The translations under genes were made by a program, and so were the position numbers. Positions 19,701 to 31,139 of a stretch of DNA of 64,000 bases are shown piece by piece. Under the pieces are notes generated by a model that did no database searches, had not been told where the DNA came from, and worked only from the letters and a program-made list of their open reading frames with translations. The stretch is from NCBI GenBank assembly GCA_029891345.1, contig CM056994.1:222619991-222683990 (forward strand). The letters run 5' to 3'. Numbering within the stretch: the stretch's first letter is position 1; every line of letters starts with the position of its first letter. This DNA comes from Dryococelus australis. Its lineage: Eukaryota; Arthropoda; Insecta; Phasmatodea; Phasmatidae.

Positions 19701-19830
19701 CCGCGCGCATGCGCGAGCCTGGCCGGCCGATGCGCTGTGCCGGAGAGGGGTCAGTCGCCTGGCGGGCGCGCGGCTAACAGGGTGTGTGGGAGTGATGCGA
19801 GAGCAGTGGCGAGTGTAACGGGGAGCAGTG
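19701..19830 (+). promoter_or_regulatory. CpG-rich promoter and 5'UTR of the furin-like gene
   Basis: The stretch is strikingly GC/CpG-rich in an AT-rich region. It contains an NRF-1-type palindrome GCGCATGCGC (19,705-19,714) and, 46 bases on, TCAGTC (19,751-19,756), a match to the arthropod initiator consensus. If transcription starts at its A, the 5'UTR is about 78 nt. No TATA box lies at -30. The assignment rests on consensus matches and on position just upstream of the exon. Confidence 0.55.
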
Positions 19831-19974
19831 ATGGGCTGGGCGGCGCTGGTGCTGCTGCTGCTGGCGGCGGGCGGGCTGGCCAGCTACACGCGCCAGTGGG
19901 CCGTACAGGTGCGTGGGCCGCTACTACAGGCAGACCTGCTGGCCAAGAAGCATGGCTTCATCAACCTGGGACAG
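19831..19974 (+). CDS. Furin-like proprotein convertase, first coding exon
   Basis: Forty-eight codons: a signal peptide (MGWAALVLLLLAAGGLAS; basic-free, leucine-rich) followed by YTRQWAVQV ... ADLLAKKHGFINLGQ. This is the start of the prodomain of furin-type subtilisin-like convertases, Ca-dependent secretory-pathway proteases that cut precursors after basic motifs. The WAV strand and the AxxHGFxNLGQ helix/turn are family hallmarks. The ATG has purine at -3 and G at +4. The exon ends ACAG|GTGAGT in phase 0, the position where, as I recall, other furin genes also have an intron. PC2-type prodomains differ in this segment, so furin 1/2 or a PACE4-like paralogue is favoured. Later exons (rest of prodomain, catalytic, P domain) were not recognised in the window. 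Confidence 0.85.
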
Positions 19975-19980
19975 GTGAGT

Positions 19981-21384
19981 GAGCCCGAGCACCGACCTGG
20001 CAACGCTGCCAGGCACCTGACCTGCCCCAACACGCCCCCACGCCATGCGCTTTCTTTACCTATCCATCCAACCATCCCGTCAACACTCTGCTGACAGGAA
20101 CTCTGCAGTTTCTCGCACACTTTATCACTGCCCTGCCCCTGAAAGTCTTTTGCGAAACAATACCGCACCGCCTGTCTGGTGAACTCGGTAACGTCTGTCT
20201 AATTTTTGTACACAAGATATTACATGTACACCGGCATGCGGTTCTCACACTGTAGGCTATAATTAATTTATACCTAGTATGTAGCAGTTCGTTTTGTGAT
20301 TTCCAAGAGCTTATTCTGCGTGTCATTTATTTGGCACAGCAAAACCCAAAACACAGAATGCGTTTCGTGTATCGTACCGGTCACGTGATCCGTCTGTCAA
20401 AAAAAAAGGCTGTTATTGCAAACATCTCAACAGTTTGTTTTTTTATTCGCCGCAAAATTACCAGAGACTGCAACTTCTGGTTTATATGCACCATTCCTTT
20501 TAGAGCATCCAACAATCGCACTAGTTTTAGTTACTGTACCTCCCAATTGATTTGTGTAATCTGTTAGCCGCTTCTGTGAATTTGGTTAGACCACACTTCG
20601 TTACATGTAGCAGCACACGTGAATCTTTTACTGGAATGTGTTTAGTGTTGGCGCCCTAGTCGAGCCGCCCTCACAACCGATCTGTCAGAATTGGGGTAGG
20701 GGAAGAGGTATCTTACGTGGCACATGTAGCGTGCTAGCACGTGAATTACTGTCTGCAGTTGCATTAATATCACTGAGGAGCGAACAGATACCAACACGCG
20801 AGTCGCGAAAATCTGTGCTTACTGCAGTTCGTACATAGTTTCTAAATGTGTGTTGGCTAACCTGAATTTTGATCCACTTCAGAAATACGAATGAGTTTTA
20901 AGTTTTTTTTTTTCCTTTTTTCATTCAGTTCTTTTTACATTGTAGTAGTATTTATCTTAAAATTGTGTTCAACATGGAGTGTAATTCCACACGTATGTAG
21001 TGTTAGCAAGTTTTTTGGTTGATAATAAATTGAAAATGGAAAAATTCTACTTGAGAATAAATTCTTTACTTTCAACATAAGTTCTTATATTATTTCTTAT
21101 TTACCCACTTACCATATGAATATTTACTTAGAATATAGGCTATATTATACTTACTTTTACCGATTTCCTCAAATTATGGATCCAAATGGCGTGTGTCGCT
21201 TGTATCTATTATCGCTAATATCTAAAATATTTTTAAGGTCGGCTGTGTAGTTATTTGACGTTGTTGATTTGTGATGGAAGGTTTTTCTTGCTTTGCAATA
21301 AACCTTGACCGACACATGTACGAGTACGCGTGTCATGGATACACAGCACAGTAGCTTCGCGACTGGCGACTTGTGCTTAGTCGT
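19981..21384. other. Proximal intron, no repeat recognised
   Basis: Composition falls from GC-rich near the exon to AT-rich. Nothing else was identified. Confidence 0.5.
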
Positions 21385-21810
21385 TTAACGTTTCCTTCGC
21401 ACTTTTTGAATCAAACCTTTGAAAAATCATGCCATGTATGACATGTTTGGGTGTTTCCAAAATATGTCGTATATCACAAGCGTTTCATACTTATGCTAAC
21501 TTAAAAATACCTTATTTTTGGTTGAATTGAACTTTTGCTTATATTTTATCTATTAAATTATGATAATTTGTCTATAATTAATATTAATAAAAACAGAGAG
21601 AAAATAGGTCTGTTGACAATGCCTAGTAAGAAATAGTTCTTATGAAAAATAGTATTACATCGCATGCACACGAATGCGGTGCACTGTGCCTTTGGTGCAA
21701 TTTTCTAGACTCGGTTAAGCTTAGTTTGCACGAGGCGGAGGGATATGTTGGAAGTAGAACTTAAGTAGGGCTTCAGAAAAGTCGGAATTAACCGTGAATG
21801 GAGAATTGTT
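21385..21810 (+). mobile_element. MITE family C, copy 1
   Basis: Starts near CACTTTTTGAATCAAACC and ends GGAATTAACCGTGAATGG. The interior includes GCCTAGTAAGAAATAGTTCT and a GAGGCGGAGG block, both shared with the copies at 34.0, 48.4 and 63.1 kb. No open frame. Confidence 0.75.
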
Positions 21811-24345
21811 GTATTAGTTTTTTGGGGATCCATCGTATTAGTTTTTTGGGGATCTATCAAATATCTTCTTTAAGGCTACTTTTGTTTTTGTGATACACAC
21901 ACGATAAGCAACTAACTGGCATGTATGTAATTTTTTTAACTTTGTTTTTCTGATTAAATAAATAATTCTTCATGTCTGCAATTAAAAATTTTTTTAAGGC
22001 GTAAATATCAGTCTGAAAATCATTTTAAGTTACACTTTTCTGATGCAGGAAATAAATTTAGAGATTTTAGGCGACACAAGATACTATTTCATTTCTTCAT
22101 ATCTGATTAATAGTGTCACTTTCTATCTTTAGAGGTGACCAGTTTTTGGTATTTAAGACCGAGAAATTTGGTTTTTCTTTCAGAAGAACGCGTATACTGT
22201 GATTTGTAATACGATTTTCACCGAATTGTTACTTACTGAATATGTAGTACAGTAGGCTTATCCTAATCCTCTGATTGTTTTACTGTCTACGCCTTCCTTG
22301 TGTAGTTGACTGGAAACTGGGTACTAGCGTGCTCGTCGGGTAATGCAGTACAGTGTAAAAATGTTTTCATTGGATTTACTAAAGTATTGGACTTTTACCA
22401 TATGCCAGGTCTTAATTTCTGTGTTGTTAAACGCCGTTATTAAACAAAGTTGGAATCTTTACTATACATTTGTAACTATTTCCTGAGTAAAGGTAGGTAT
22501 CATGCATGTTCGGGAAAAAAGTCTTACCATTCCTGTTTTCCCAATCAGCATGTGCACTCATGTGCAAAATTTGGAAAAACATTTCTCAGTAGGTATTTTC
22601 CTCTTGACGCCAGCCCCCTCTCGTCTCATCAATGATGCGAAAAGAATTTGATCTCACATCTCAAAATCCGTTGTCGGTATATCGGTAACTGTACAAGACT
22701 AGTTGTGTTTAGCTAGCTGTCGATTCCAGCTTGTGGTACACTGACAGTCACTTCACTGATACTGAGAAATATAAATTTACATAGCCAGATCTTAAATGTC
22801 AATAAGCAATACTTATTTAGTGTAGTGACTTGGAGGGGGGGGGGGGGGTTAGAACGTAGGAAATTCTGGAAAGTGTTATTAATCTGCTGTATCTAAGAAA
22901 TTTATAAACATATTCTCTTACGTATATTACATATACGCCGCTAAAATTTACTCGCTAGGCGTTGTGCATAAGGCCAGGCTCAGTTCTCTAATTGTGCCTA
23001 CTATCATTAATCCTTGCCATTAGCCGTGCAGTTAGATAAGTAAGTTTTTTTCATGCTACTTTCATTTATTAGGAAGAGATTTGTATTAATAACTTAGCTC
23101 TCTTTGTCAACTTCTCTAATATTGTTGAATCGGGCCCCGTAATCTCGTTGAGTGGAAAATGCACATGCGATTTTGATGTTACATTATTGCAGAACATGCA
23201 TAAGCGTGATATGGCTTGTAATATACTACCATCATCGAAGTTTCAGTTTCCTGATATAATTCGCAATCATGATGAAGACAGCGTAGCACTGTAACAACTG
23301 TAACGGTAGTTAGAGAGGAAAGGAAGTGCGCGTGAATATTCTCTTCATAAAACGGATCACCTAAAGGGCCACTAGCTGACATGTGTGTGACGTTTCAATA
23401 AACCATTCAATCGCCATTGTTTTTACAAGTTACGTAGATAAAGGTGGTTGGACGTATGGGTTTGCACTTTATTTGTATGTTTGTTTTTGTAGTAAAAGTA
23501 TATTTGCTAACATTAGATAGCGTTTTTCGTCACTGGCATAAAAGGCATCATAACAGCTTTAAACAACTGCAGCACACAAACGTACTTTTTTGAGGTTGCA
23601 CTAAAGACAATTCATTAGGTATGTATAGATTTTACAATGATTTTTCCATAATGTTAACCAAATTATTTCATTGTGGATACAAAAAAGACTCTGCCTGTAG
23701 TCACCACAAATTAATTTGGTTACCGCTGCAGAAAGAAAAGGTCCCTTAGTGAGATCTGTCTGTATTGGCAGAACTGTGGTTTTTAGGATTAAGTTTCCAG
23801 TTAACTTATTATAAATGTTATTGTAAGCAGAGAAATAAGTATAAAACCGAAATTATTAGGGCGTTGAGACAATGTAAAGTTACCCTAATTACTTTTGCTT
23901 GGATATACCCGTACTGTAACAAATTTGGTCAAGTTCCACTTAGTCGAAGCCATGGGATGGGAGCTATTTTGCTGTGCAGAATGTGAATACTGCAACTATA
24001 TCTCAAGAATGTCTACAAGTACAAACTGGAAACGCTTTTCGCGTATTTAATGACTTTACAAAACGGAAGTGTAATATATTTCGATCATTCAGGATTGCAA
24101 CTTGTCCACACTGGAATTTTATTTTTAAATGTGCCCGTAAAAATATTATTTAGTTTTATTTCTTTATAAAATTTTGATTTATTTTCTGTATTATCATTCT
24201 TAACTAGAGTGTTTATACATTGAAATCGGTATTTTTTTTGGAAATGATAATTATTTTTAATTATTGTTGGGTTTTAGCAATTTGCAAATATATATTTCTG
24301 CTGTTTGTATTCATATTTCAGTGCCGGCCCAATATTTCATCGTTA
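21811..24345. other. Intron, no element recognised
   Basis: AT-rich, apart from a G run of about 14 at 22,835-22,848. Short direct repeat TATTAGTTTTTTGGGGATC at 21,814-21,860. Confidence 0.45.
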
Positions 24346-24725
24346 AAGGCTGTTCATGATAAAGTGAGCACTTTTGAAATCAACGTTAGAAAAAAGTCTC
24401 TGCCCCAACCTGCATATATTTTAACGGGCACAATGAGTGACATGTGTCCAGTAAAGTTGGTAACGATGAAGGAGAATGTAGTTCCATATATTAACGTCGA
24501 ACAAAAAGAGTTGTAATTTTTTATGCGTCGAAGTATGAAAATGAGCAGATTTGTACAATATTTATTTTTCGAATAATTTCAAAGTTTCACTTGACCGACG
24601 CATAAACAAAGTGATGAGGCCCATGACAATGTTAATTTTTCATAAGGCGGAAGAACACTCAACATGTGTAAAAGTAGATCTCAAGTAGTGCTTTCAAAAG
24701 TGCTCATTTTACCGTGAACAGCCTA
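24346..24725 (+). mobile_element. MITE family A, copy 1
   Basis: Inverted ends: AGGCTGTTCATGATAAAGTG at the left and, at the right, the complement of a very similar sequence (CATTTTACCGTGAACAGCCT). The interior is about 320 bp with GTAAAGTTGGTAACGATGAA and a GTGATGAGGCCCATG block found in the other family-A copies. Confidence 0.88.
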
Positions 24726-25128
24726 TAGCGTGGCAGCTTTGATCTATACCTGTGCAACGAATTAGAAAGATTACGCTAAACTGAGCTAATGAGACGAAGA
24801 AATTAGCAAATAGAGAATAAATATAGGGAAATGCTAATTTTAGCAGTGTTAACACAGGACAAGAATAGCAACGCGCATTCGATTGACTAGGCGGAGAAAG
24901 ATGATTCATGGAAGTAGGTAACACGAGAAATGCAGGAAGCTCCATGTGGTTATAATTTAACCATAAGAATCAAGTCGTTTTAGGCAACGTTTAAGGAAGG
25001 CGTTAAGATGAGTCCATTGTAAAATATTGTGTTTAAAATTAGTTTTTGTCCGTATGCGCGTGTATCGTTAAATAAATGCTCTGGGAAGACGATTTTTTTC
25101 CCACAAGAAAGGTAAGAAACTACTAGGT
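24726..25128. other. Intron between MITEs, nothing recognised
   Basis: No gene or repeat identified. Confidence 0.4.
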
Positions 25129-25366
25129 ATATGCTATTCATAATAAAGTGAGCACTTTTGAAAGCTCTCTTCTTTAGAATAATAGCCAATAAATATATTT
25201 TATTTTAGCCTCAGACGTAAACTTCCATGTGCGGTGGAATATATAAGTTTCATTTATTAGTTACATGGCGATATTTATTTAAAAAGGCTGGTAAAGGATA
25301 AGAAATGGCTGAAAGGAAAAAGTTACGAGGCCTTCAAAAGTGCTCACTTTACCGTGAGCAGCTTAT
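25129..25366 (+). mobile_element. MITE family B, copy 1
   Basis: About 238 bp. The left end is TATGCTATTCATAATAAAGT and the right end CACTTTACCGTGAGCAGC. The short interior, with AATATATTTTATTTTAGC and AGACGTAAACTTCC, is shared with the copies at 39.6, 49.0 and 52.8 kb. Confidence 0.85.
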
Positions 25367-25859
25367 GTATGCAGTCACCACTTTTACTTTTATCCTAGTA
25401 GACATATTTGGAAAAAAATAGTGAAAATGGCAAAAGAATAGCACTTTTAGGGCTGCTGATTAGTTTATTATAGAAAAAGAAGAAATAAACGTACGGAGTA
25501 TCATCTGTAGTTAAATCCGTTGGCTTCAATTGCGTGTAATACATCTTGCTCCTACAAATGTAATATGCGAGATATTCAGCTTCCCGAGAGTGCATGAGCA
25601 CGTAATGCTTCCGTATGGCCGGATATAACCTTGAGGCGTTACAAATTTTTGTACTAAGGGATGCTCCTTGAGTGAGACATTGGCTGGGTTAAGATGCATT
25701 ACGTTAAGGTGACCACCTGGATAGCCCTCCGAAAGGTGTGCAGATCTCCAGCAGAGAACATTTCATTTAAAAAACTCGTCCAATGTATCTGAGTGACGTC
25801 TACTTACGAATAGCATTTAAGAAACTTTACGCGTCTGTATACATTTTTTAGTTCCTCCC

Positions 25860-26165
25860 ATTTCTCTCTAACGCATGTTTTTGGGATGAAAATGGCTCAA
25901 ACAGGTGCTTTCACGGTCACTTTTAGGTATGAACATCCCGGTACAAAACATTAAAAAAGGTTTAGGGACGTGCATCATACCTTTATTTTTATTATTACCT
26001 ACGTCATACAATGGTAGGGTCCCCGCTGAAAGTCTTAGATGCATGTTATCGACGGCAAGACTGCACTGCACACCAGTTCAGTGCTTTGCGCGTAGAGGCG
26101 ATGAGAGAGTTGATGCGCATGTCTCGGTCGCCCCTAGCGGTCCCACGCTTTTAGGATAAATTCCT
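25860..26165 (+). repeat. Dispersed repeat E, copy 1
   Basis: Homologous over about 250-300 bp to 51,340-51,660. Shared words include GCACACCAGTT, TTGCG-GTAG-GGCGATG and TCGCCC. The copies are diverged and non-coding; element class unknown. Confidence 0.65.
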
Positions 26166-27440
26166 TCAATCAGGCGGCCACATTAAGCAACGCGATGAAC
26201 AAAATGTTTTTACAAGAAAGACGTAAAGAAAACTGAAAGAGTAGTGGCTATAAAGTGGTTCACGAGCATGCAGTTATGTACTTGACAAATTGACGAAAGG
26301 AAAAGTCTCTGTTGCGTCAGATCACAAGTTGCACTGCAATACCCGTTCACTTTTCCGTGTTCTTATCTAGACCGTAGTTTTGCCCACAAAGTAACTTAAT
26401 TAATTATTTTAATGTGTTCAAGAGCCAAATTCTTTAATGGTTTTGTTAGTATATCGACGGTAAGTTGACAATACGAAATGATTTGAAAAAAAAAAAAAAA
26501 TTCATTCAACATGTCTTTTAACGTAAATATGAAAGTTTTAACTTAGAATATTGTTTGGTACAAATATAACTTTTAAAAAAAAGTTGTTTTAACACAAAAT
26601 TAAGTTTCCACAAAATCGTTTAGTTAAAATATTGGTATATTACAATTGATATCGAATCCGGCACTTGTTTCGCTGGATTTAACTTTTAATTATTTTGTCT
26701 TTAAATTTTATCATAGTTAAAGGTGAAATACGGCGAACCACGTTACATGTTTCTAAGAAATATTTATGACGTTCTAATAACACAAACAATTATTTTGAGT
26801 TGTATTCTAACTTAGGTACGTTTTGCTTCTGTACCATTTTGCGGTTTGTGCGGAAACAATATATAGCCTAAATTATGAATTCTTATAACACGTGTTATTA
26901 TTTTTTTTGTAGAGCAATTTTCTTCAATTGTTATACTTTTTTCCGGCTTTTACGTCACATCACGATGAAAAATGCCAAAAATGTATAAAATAATTATATA
27001 CCCTCGAACTCTATTAAACTGTTAGTTGGTAAGTTATGAAACGCCAAAGTAACAGTTTGCACGTTTCTCTGTGTGTGCGTTCGCGGGGGGGGGGGGGGTG
27101 CGGTTTTGGATACGTGTGCGTGTGTACACTTGTACACATCACCTTCGATGTCTGTGATTAATATCTCCTATCGTTTGTAAACGGCTCTGATTATTAACTC
27201 TTCACCAGGGATTTTTTTTATTTGAAGGTTAGGAAGGTTTTTCAAGTGGTTTCATTATTAACCTGAATGCATCTCTTATACCTATCCATTTTGATAGATA
27301 ACACGTCCCAAATATTCGAACATTATGCATAACAAAACAAGGATTATTGAATTTCGAAGCGATCTAACAAGTCAGATTAAAATTGCATTTTTCTTTGTAG
27401 CCACTGTCGTAGACATCGTTTGACCCCTTCGGAAGATCTA
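26166..27440. other. Intron, nothing recognised
   Basis: AT-rich, with an A-run at about 26,487 and a G run at about 27,087-27,099 flanked by GT-rich sequence. Confidence 0.45.
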
Positions 27441-27444
27441 AGGT

Positions 27445-27562
27445 GTGTTAAGCGGGTTTTCTCGGGGATCTCCCGTTTCCCCCAACCTTGCATTCCGACC
27501 CTGCTCAATACTCACCTCACTTCACCCTCGTCGGCTCTCAAGACCTTGATGTTAATGGTTAT
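27445..27562 (+). mobile_element. Common SINE, 3' part
   Basis: Begins within the element body (GGGTTTTCTCGGGGATCTCC), continues CGTTTCCCCC and TACTCACCTCACTTCACCC, and ends GGCTCTCAAGACCTTGATGT. The tRNA-like head is missing. Confidence 0.88.
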
Positions 27563-27660
27563 TGCGTTCATAGGTACGTTTGCAAGCTGTTCGCGGGAAA
27601 AACAGGGAAATTGATAGTGACATAAAATTATTTATTTACAATTGGATGACCTTTGTATAT

Positions 27661-27697
27661 CAGTATATATATATATATATGTAATATATATATATTA
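27661..27697. repeat. (AT)n microsatellite
   Basis: Two short AT dinucleotide runs separated by GTA. Confidence 0.9.
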
Positions 27698-27860
27698 ATC
27701 AACTTATCAAATTGGCATCCTTTACAACTCGTAAACAGTTGCGACGGCATACACGTCAAATATGGTGACTTACGCCCAGCAAATACTTCGTCTATTCACT
27801 AAGTATGGATCCTCACTGTGTATTATGCGGGGAATTCAGACAGCGCTAGTGCATAGGTGA

Positions 27861-28040
27861 TGACGTCACAGGCGGGGCTAAGTACAGACACGTGTATATT
27901 TGGAGAGAGCTCTTGACTCGATCTCAGTGGTCCGTCATGATCTCCCCGTCAGTCGGCGAGTGTAATGAACCGTCTTTGCAGACGTCACAGCTCCTGATTA
28001 CTGCAGCGATTCGCCGCGCAGAAACTGCTAATAAACGTGA
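27861..28040 (+). promoter_or_regulatory. Candidate internal core promoter (or solo LTR)
   Basis: In order: TGACGTCA (full CRE, 27,861-27,868), GGCGGGGC (GC box, 27,871-27,878), TATATTT (27,895-27,901) and TCAGTG (27,924-27,929), an arthropod initiator whose A is 31 bases after the start of the TATA box. An AATAAA (about 28,031) follows about 105 bases downstream. This could be an alternative promoter of the convertase gene. TATA, initiator and a nearby polyadenylation signal would also fit the U3-R-U5 of a solo LTR, but no LTR edges or target duplication were found. Confidence 0.45.
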
Positions 28041-28099
28041 CCTGGAGATAACCCTGCCGTCTGCATACACTGTATTTATTTGGGCCACGTAGAAGCTCT

Positions 28100-29635
28100 G
28101 TTGAAAACTGAATTGCACAGACGGGTGATTGTTTCCGACCAACATGAACGTCGCTTTGCGTGTTTTGTATTTCATGGTGCATGAGATGATAAAACTACCG
28201 ATTGTTATTTATTCCGTACAAGTAATTTGTTTTGTAATTTTGCTTGTTATTTTTATGATGTAAACACGTGCTAAATTAAATCCGAAAAGGAAATATTCCA
28301 TACAGAGAGAACAATGTCCACCACGTTAGTTAATAAACCAGGTAACCTGTGACAGTATACACGAGTTCAAAAATACAATTCACAAGCGCAGTAAATTCGC
28401 TTTAAGTCCGTAATCAATATTTACAAAAAAAAAAAAACAACAATTAGTTTATGCACCGAACTTGGTGTATCAGTAGCTGTGCTGAAATTGCTTGCCTGAA
28501 AAACACTAGTGAAAAACATGTGCAGCAGTTTCTTAAGTGGCTTTCAGTTTCAAGGAAAATTGCTGTCTAAAAAAGTCGCGAAGCTCTTTTTATCGGTGGG
28601 AATAGAATTTTTTCCGTTTTAACGACGAAGTGCACTGTCTCACGAAGGTTGTCGCCCACTTAGTGTTTACTCGCTGTATTTAGCAGTCTTGCACCACGAT
28701 TGCCGGTTATGATTGCGTAATATTTGCTCTTGAGATTATTGACAGTCTTTCCTCCTCTTCTTGTAGTAGTCATCCCCGGCGCTCTTGAACGTTACATCGG
28801 CGGCAATTTTTGGATTTTTCTAGCAGGCAAACTTGTCAAAATAAACATTTAGAACAACGTAAATTTTCCTCGTATGTAAATTTAGAGTACGTGAGTCTAT
28901 GTGTGTAGTCTATATTGTGTTGTAGGTTGTTAGTTTCTCATAGTGGTATACTACGTCTGTTTACGAAGATAGGTAACATAATGTAGCAAGGTAAAAAAAA
29001 GTGGAATTACATTTGTTCACACAGTTTTCTTCTTAAAAATTTAGGAATATTTTTAGTAATTCTGTTGTTATTTTATTTAATATTAACTTAAACTTGCGTA
29101 TCAAATTTAAAAGTGGGAATAACTGTTATTACAGTTTCAGTTAAGAAAAAAATAGCTATATCGTTCCTGTTTACATTGTCTGAGAGAGATTATATTAAGT
29201 TATCATAGAAGTAAAAGGTTTTAATATGTTTAGCGCACCGTCTTCGAAAATTTGATATTACCGCCTGTTTGCATACGTTCACTGTAGATTAGTATTAACT
29301 TAGGTAACGATTAAATTAGCAAACGCGGAATTTTCCTCGTCTTTATTGTTACATTTTAAATCGCTTGATCCACGTTCTCGTTGCTAGTACTCAGATGGTG
29401 GTAATGAATTCTGCAAAGCAATGCGTACTGCAGCCAAACCAGTTCCAAGCAGTCATGCGCACTAAACCCACAGGATTTGTGCTCATTTGAACACTTCTTT
29501 TTACGACAGTCGCGTGCAACCATACATCACGTCTGTCGCGGTACATACCTATGGTACGCAGAACAGGCTGTACTCGACCACTTCTGCGTGGAAAAAGAAT
29601 GTTCGTCATTAAGGCCTAACTCCAGTAGGACATAT
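28100..29635. other. Intron, nothing recognised
   Basis: No family-like coding sequence or repeat pairing was seen. Short frames on both strands at 29.4-29.7 kb are chance. Confidence 0.45.
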
Positions 29636-29639
29636 AGAG

Positions 29640-29858
29640 CTGCGCCAGAATGGAGAGGGTGGGACGGGAAATCCCCGAGAAAACCCGCCGACCAGCGACA
29701 TCGTCCGGCACTATTCATCCACTTACTTGCCTAAAATTCCGGACGTGAAACCGGCGGGAAAAAAAAAAAAAAATTTGAACCCGATTTTCGCCTTGGGTGG
29801 GAGGCGAGAAGTCTGAGCCGGCTCAGGTCACCGTGGCCCCCAACAACCAGTGTAGACA
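29640..29858 (-). mobile_element. Common SINE, nearly full length, minus
   Basis: Minus-strand copy with the tRNA-like head near 29,858 (GGGGGCCACGGTGACC), an A/T-run insertion in the B-box area (29,759-29,775), the GCCGGACGATGTCGCTGG block and the TCTCGGGGATTTCCCG block. The 3' tail is missing. Confidence 0.85.
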
Positions 29859-31074
29859 GAAGTGTTAATAGCAATTACTCAAGAGTACGCTTAGTCATCG
29901 GAATTACAAACTCGCTGTTGGTACGTATTTTACGGTTATTTCGACATGCCCACGACATACAAGTGAAATGATTTATATTTGCAAGTCATGAGGAGTTTTC
30001 GTCGTGCAGAGCAGATGCATCTGAACAATTTTAAAGTGCATTTGATGCAGAGGATTACTGGAGTGGAACAGACTGACCTCATTGTGTATTGTATTTCAAT
30101 ACAAACCAGTAGGATCCTTGTCGTAAGTTTTGTTATTTAAGTAACAGTATAATAAAAAAAATATGTTAGCCAGCAAAGACTAAAGCTTTATGACTGAGTT
30201 ATGTCGGTGCAGTTTTCCCGGTTTTACAAATCCCTTACTTTTCTGCAAATGACTCTGTAACGTAATATATTGGAGGTTCAATGACTTCCTTAGACAAAAG
30301 ACACCATTACCTTTCGGCTTGTGGTTTCAGTAAAAATCAAGTATTAAATATGTTTAAAATGAAACGAAATTTCGTTCAAGATAGAATCACCGTCGAATTT
30401 TTTAAATACAGACTTTTTTGCTGAGCTGAAGATTTAAATTTGTGTCGCAATCTTTGAACCACGGGAAACATATTCCAGCATACAGTTTCGAAGTTTACTG
30501 CTGGAAAACGTATGTACACACAGTAGGTTTTACTTATTATCTTCGCTATTAATGTCGCTTCTGTGTTTCTATAAAAAAAATTATAAAGCTGCTGGTGATA
30601 TCTGTAATATAATTACTATTCATTTGTAACACTTATTAATAAAATAATGTTGTGTTTTAATACAGATATGTTATTTAGGTGTTTTCACAGTTTAACTGAT
30701 GGGGCAATGCAGTTTAATTCAACTTATATCCTTGTAAGTTCGCAGGCTTCCGATTTGCGTAATATGCAATGCCTTTTAGTTACTTGATTTTGGGGTGGCA
30801 GTATAACATTTTTTATTTTACTGGGCCATATCAACCTTGAAGGGTTTTAGATTTTTCTTCTCTGTAGTAAACGATACCTTGGAAAAATTGTCCATGTCTG
30901 AAATTTTTCTGCGCAACTTATTGTACATTATTGTGATGCTGTTAATCGTCATTACTTAAATATATTCATATAAAACTACTACTTTGACATAATTACTTTT
31001 CTCGGTGGTATTTTGTGTGTTTTTAATGCACGCATTTTATCATGACACAGTCTTAAAATACGTATATTAAGGAG

Positions 31075-31077
<3 letters not shown>
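29859..31077. other. Intron, nothing recognised
   Basis: AT-rich. No gene or repeat supported. Confidence 0.45.

Positions 31078-31132
<55 letters not shown>
31078..31132 (+). repeat. (GA)n microsatellite
   Basis: About 27 GA units, almost uninterrupted. Confidence 0.97.
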
Positions 31133-31138
<6 letters not shown>

Positions 31139-31139
31139 G

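Noticed and set aside
19737-20168. Alternative frames on both strands over the furin-like exon
   Set aside because: They are open only because the region is GC-rich; the signal peptide, prodomain motif and splice donor support the single plus frame.
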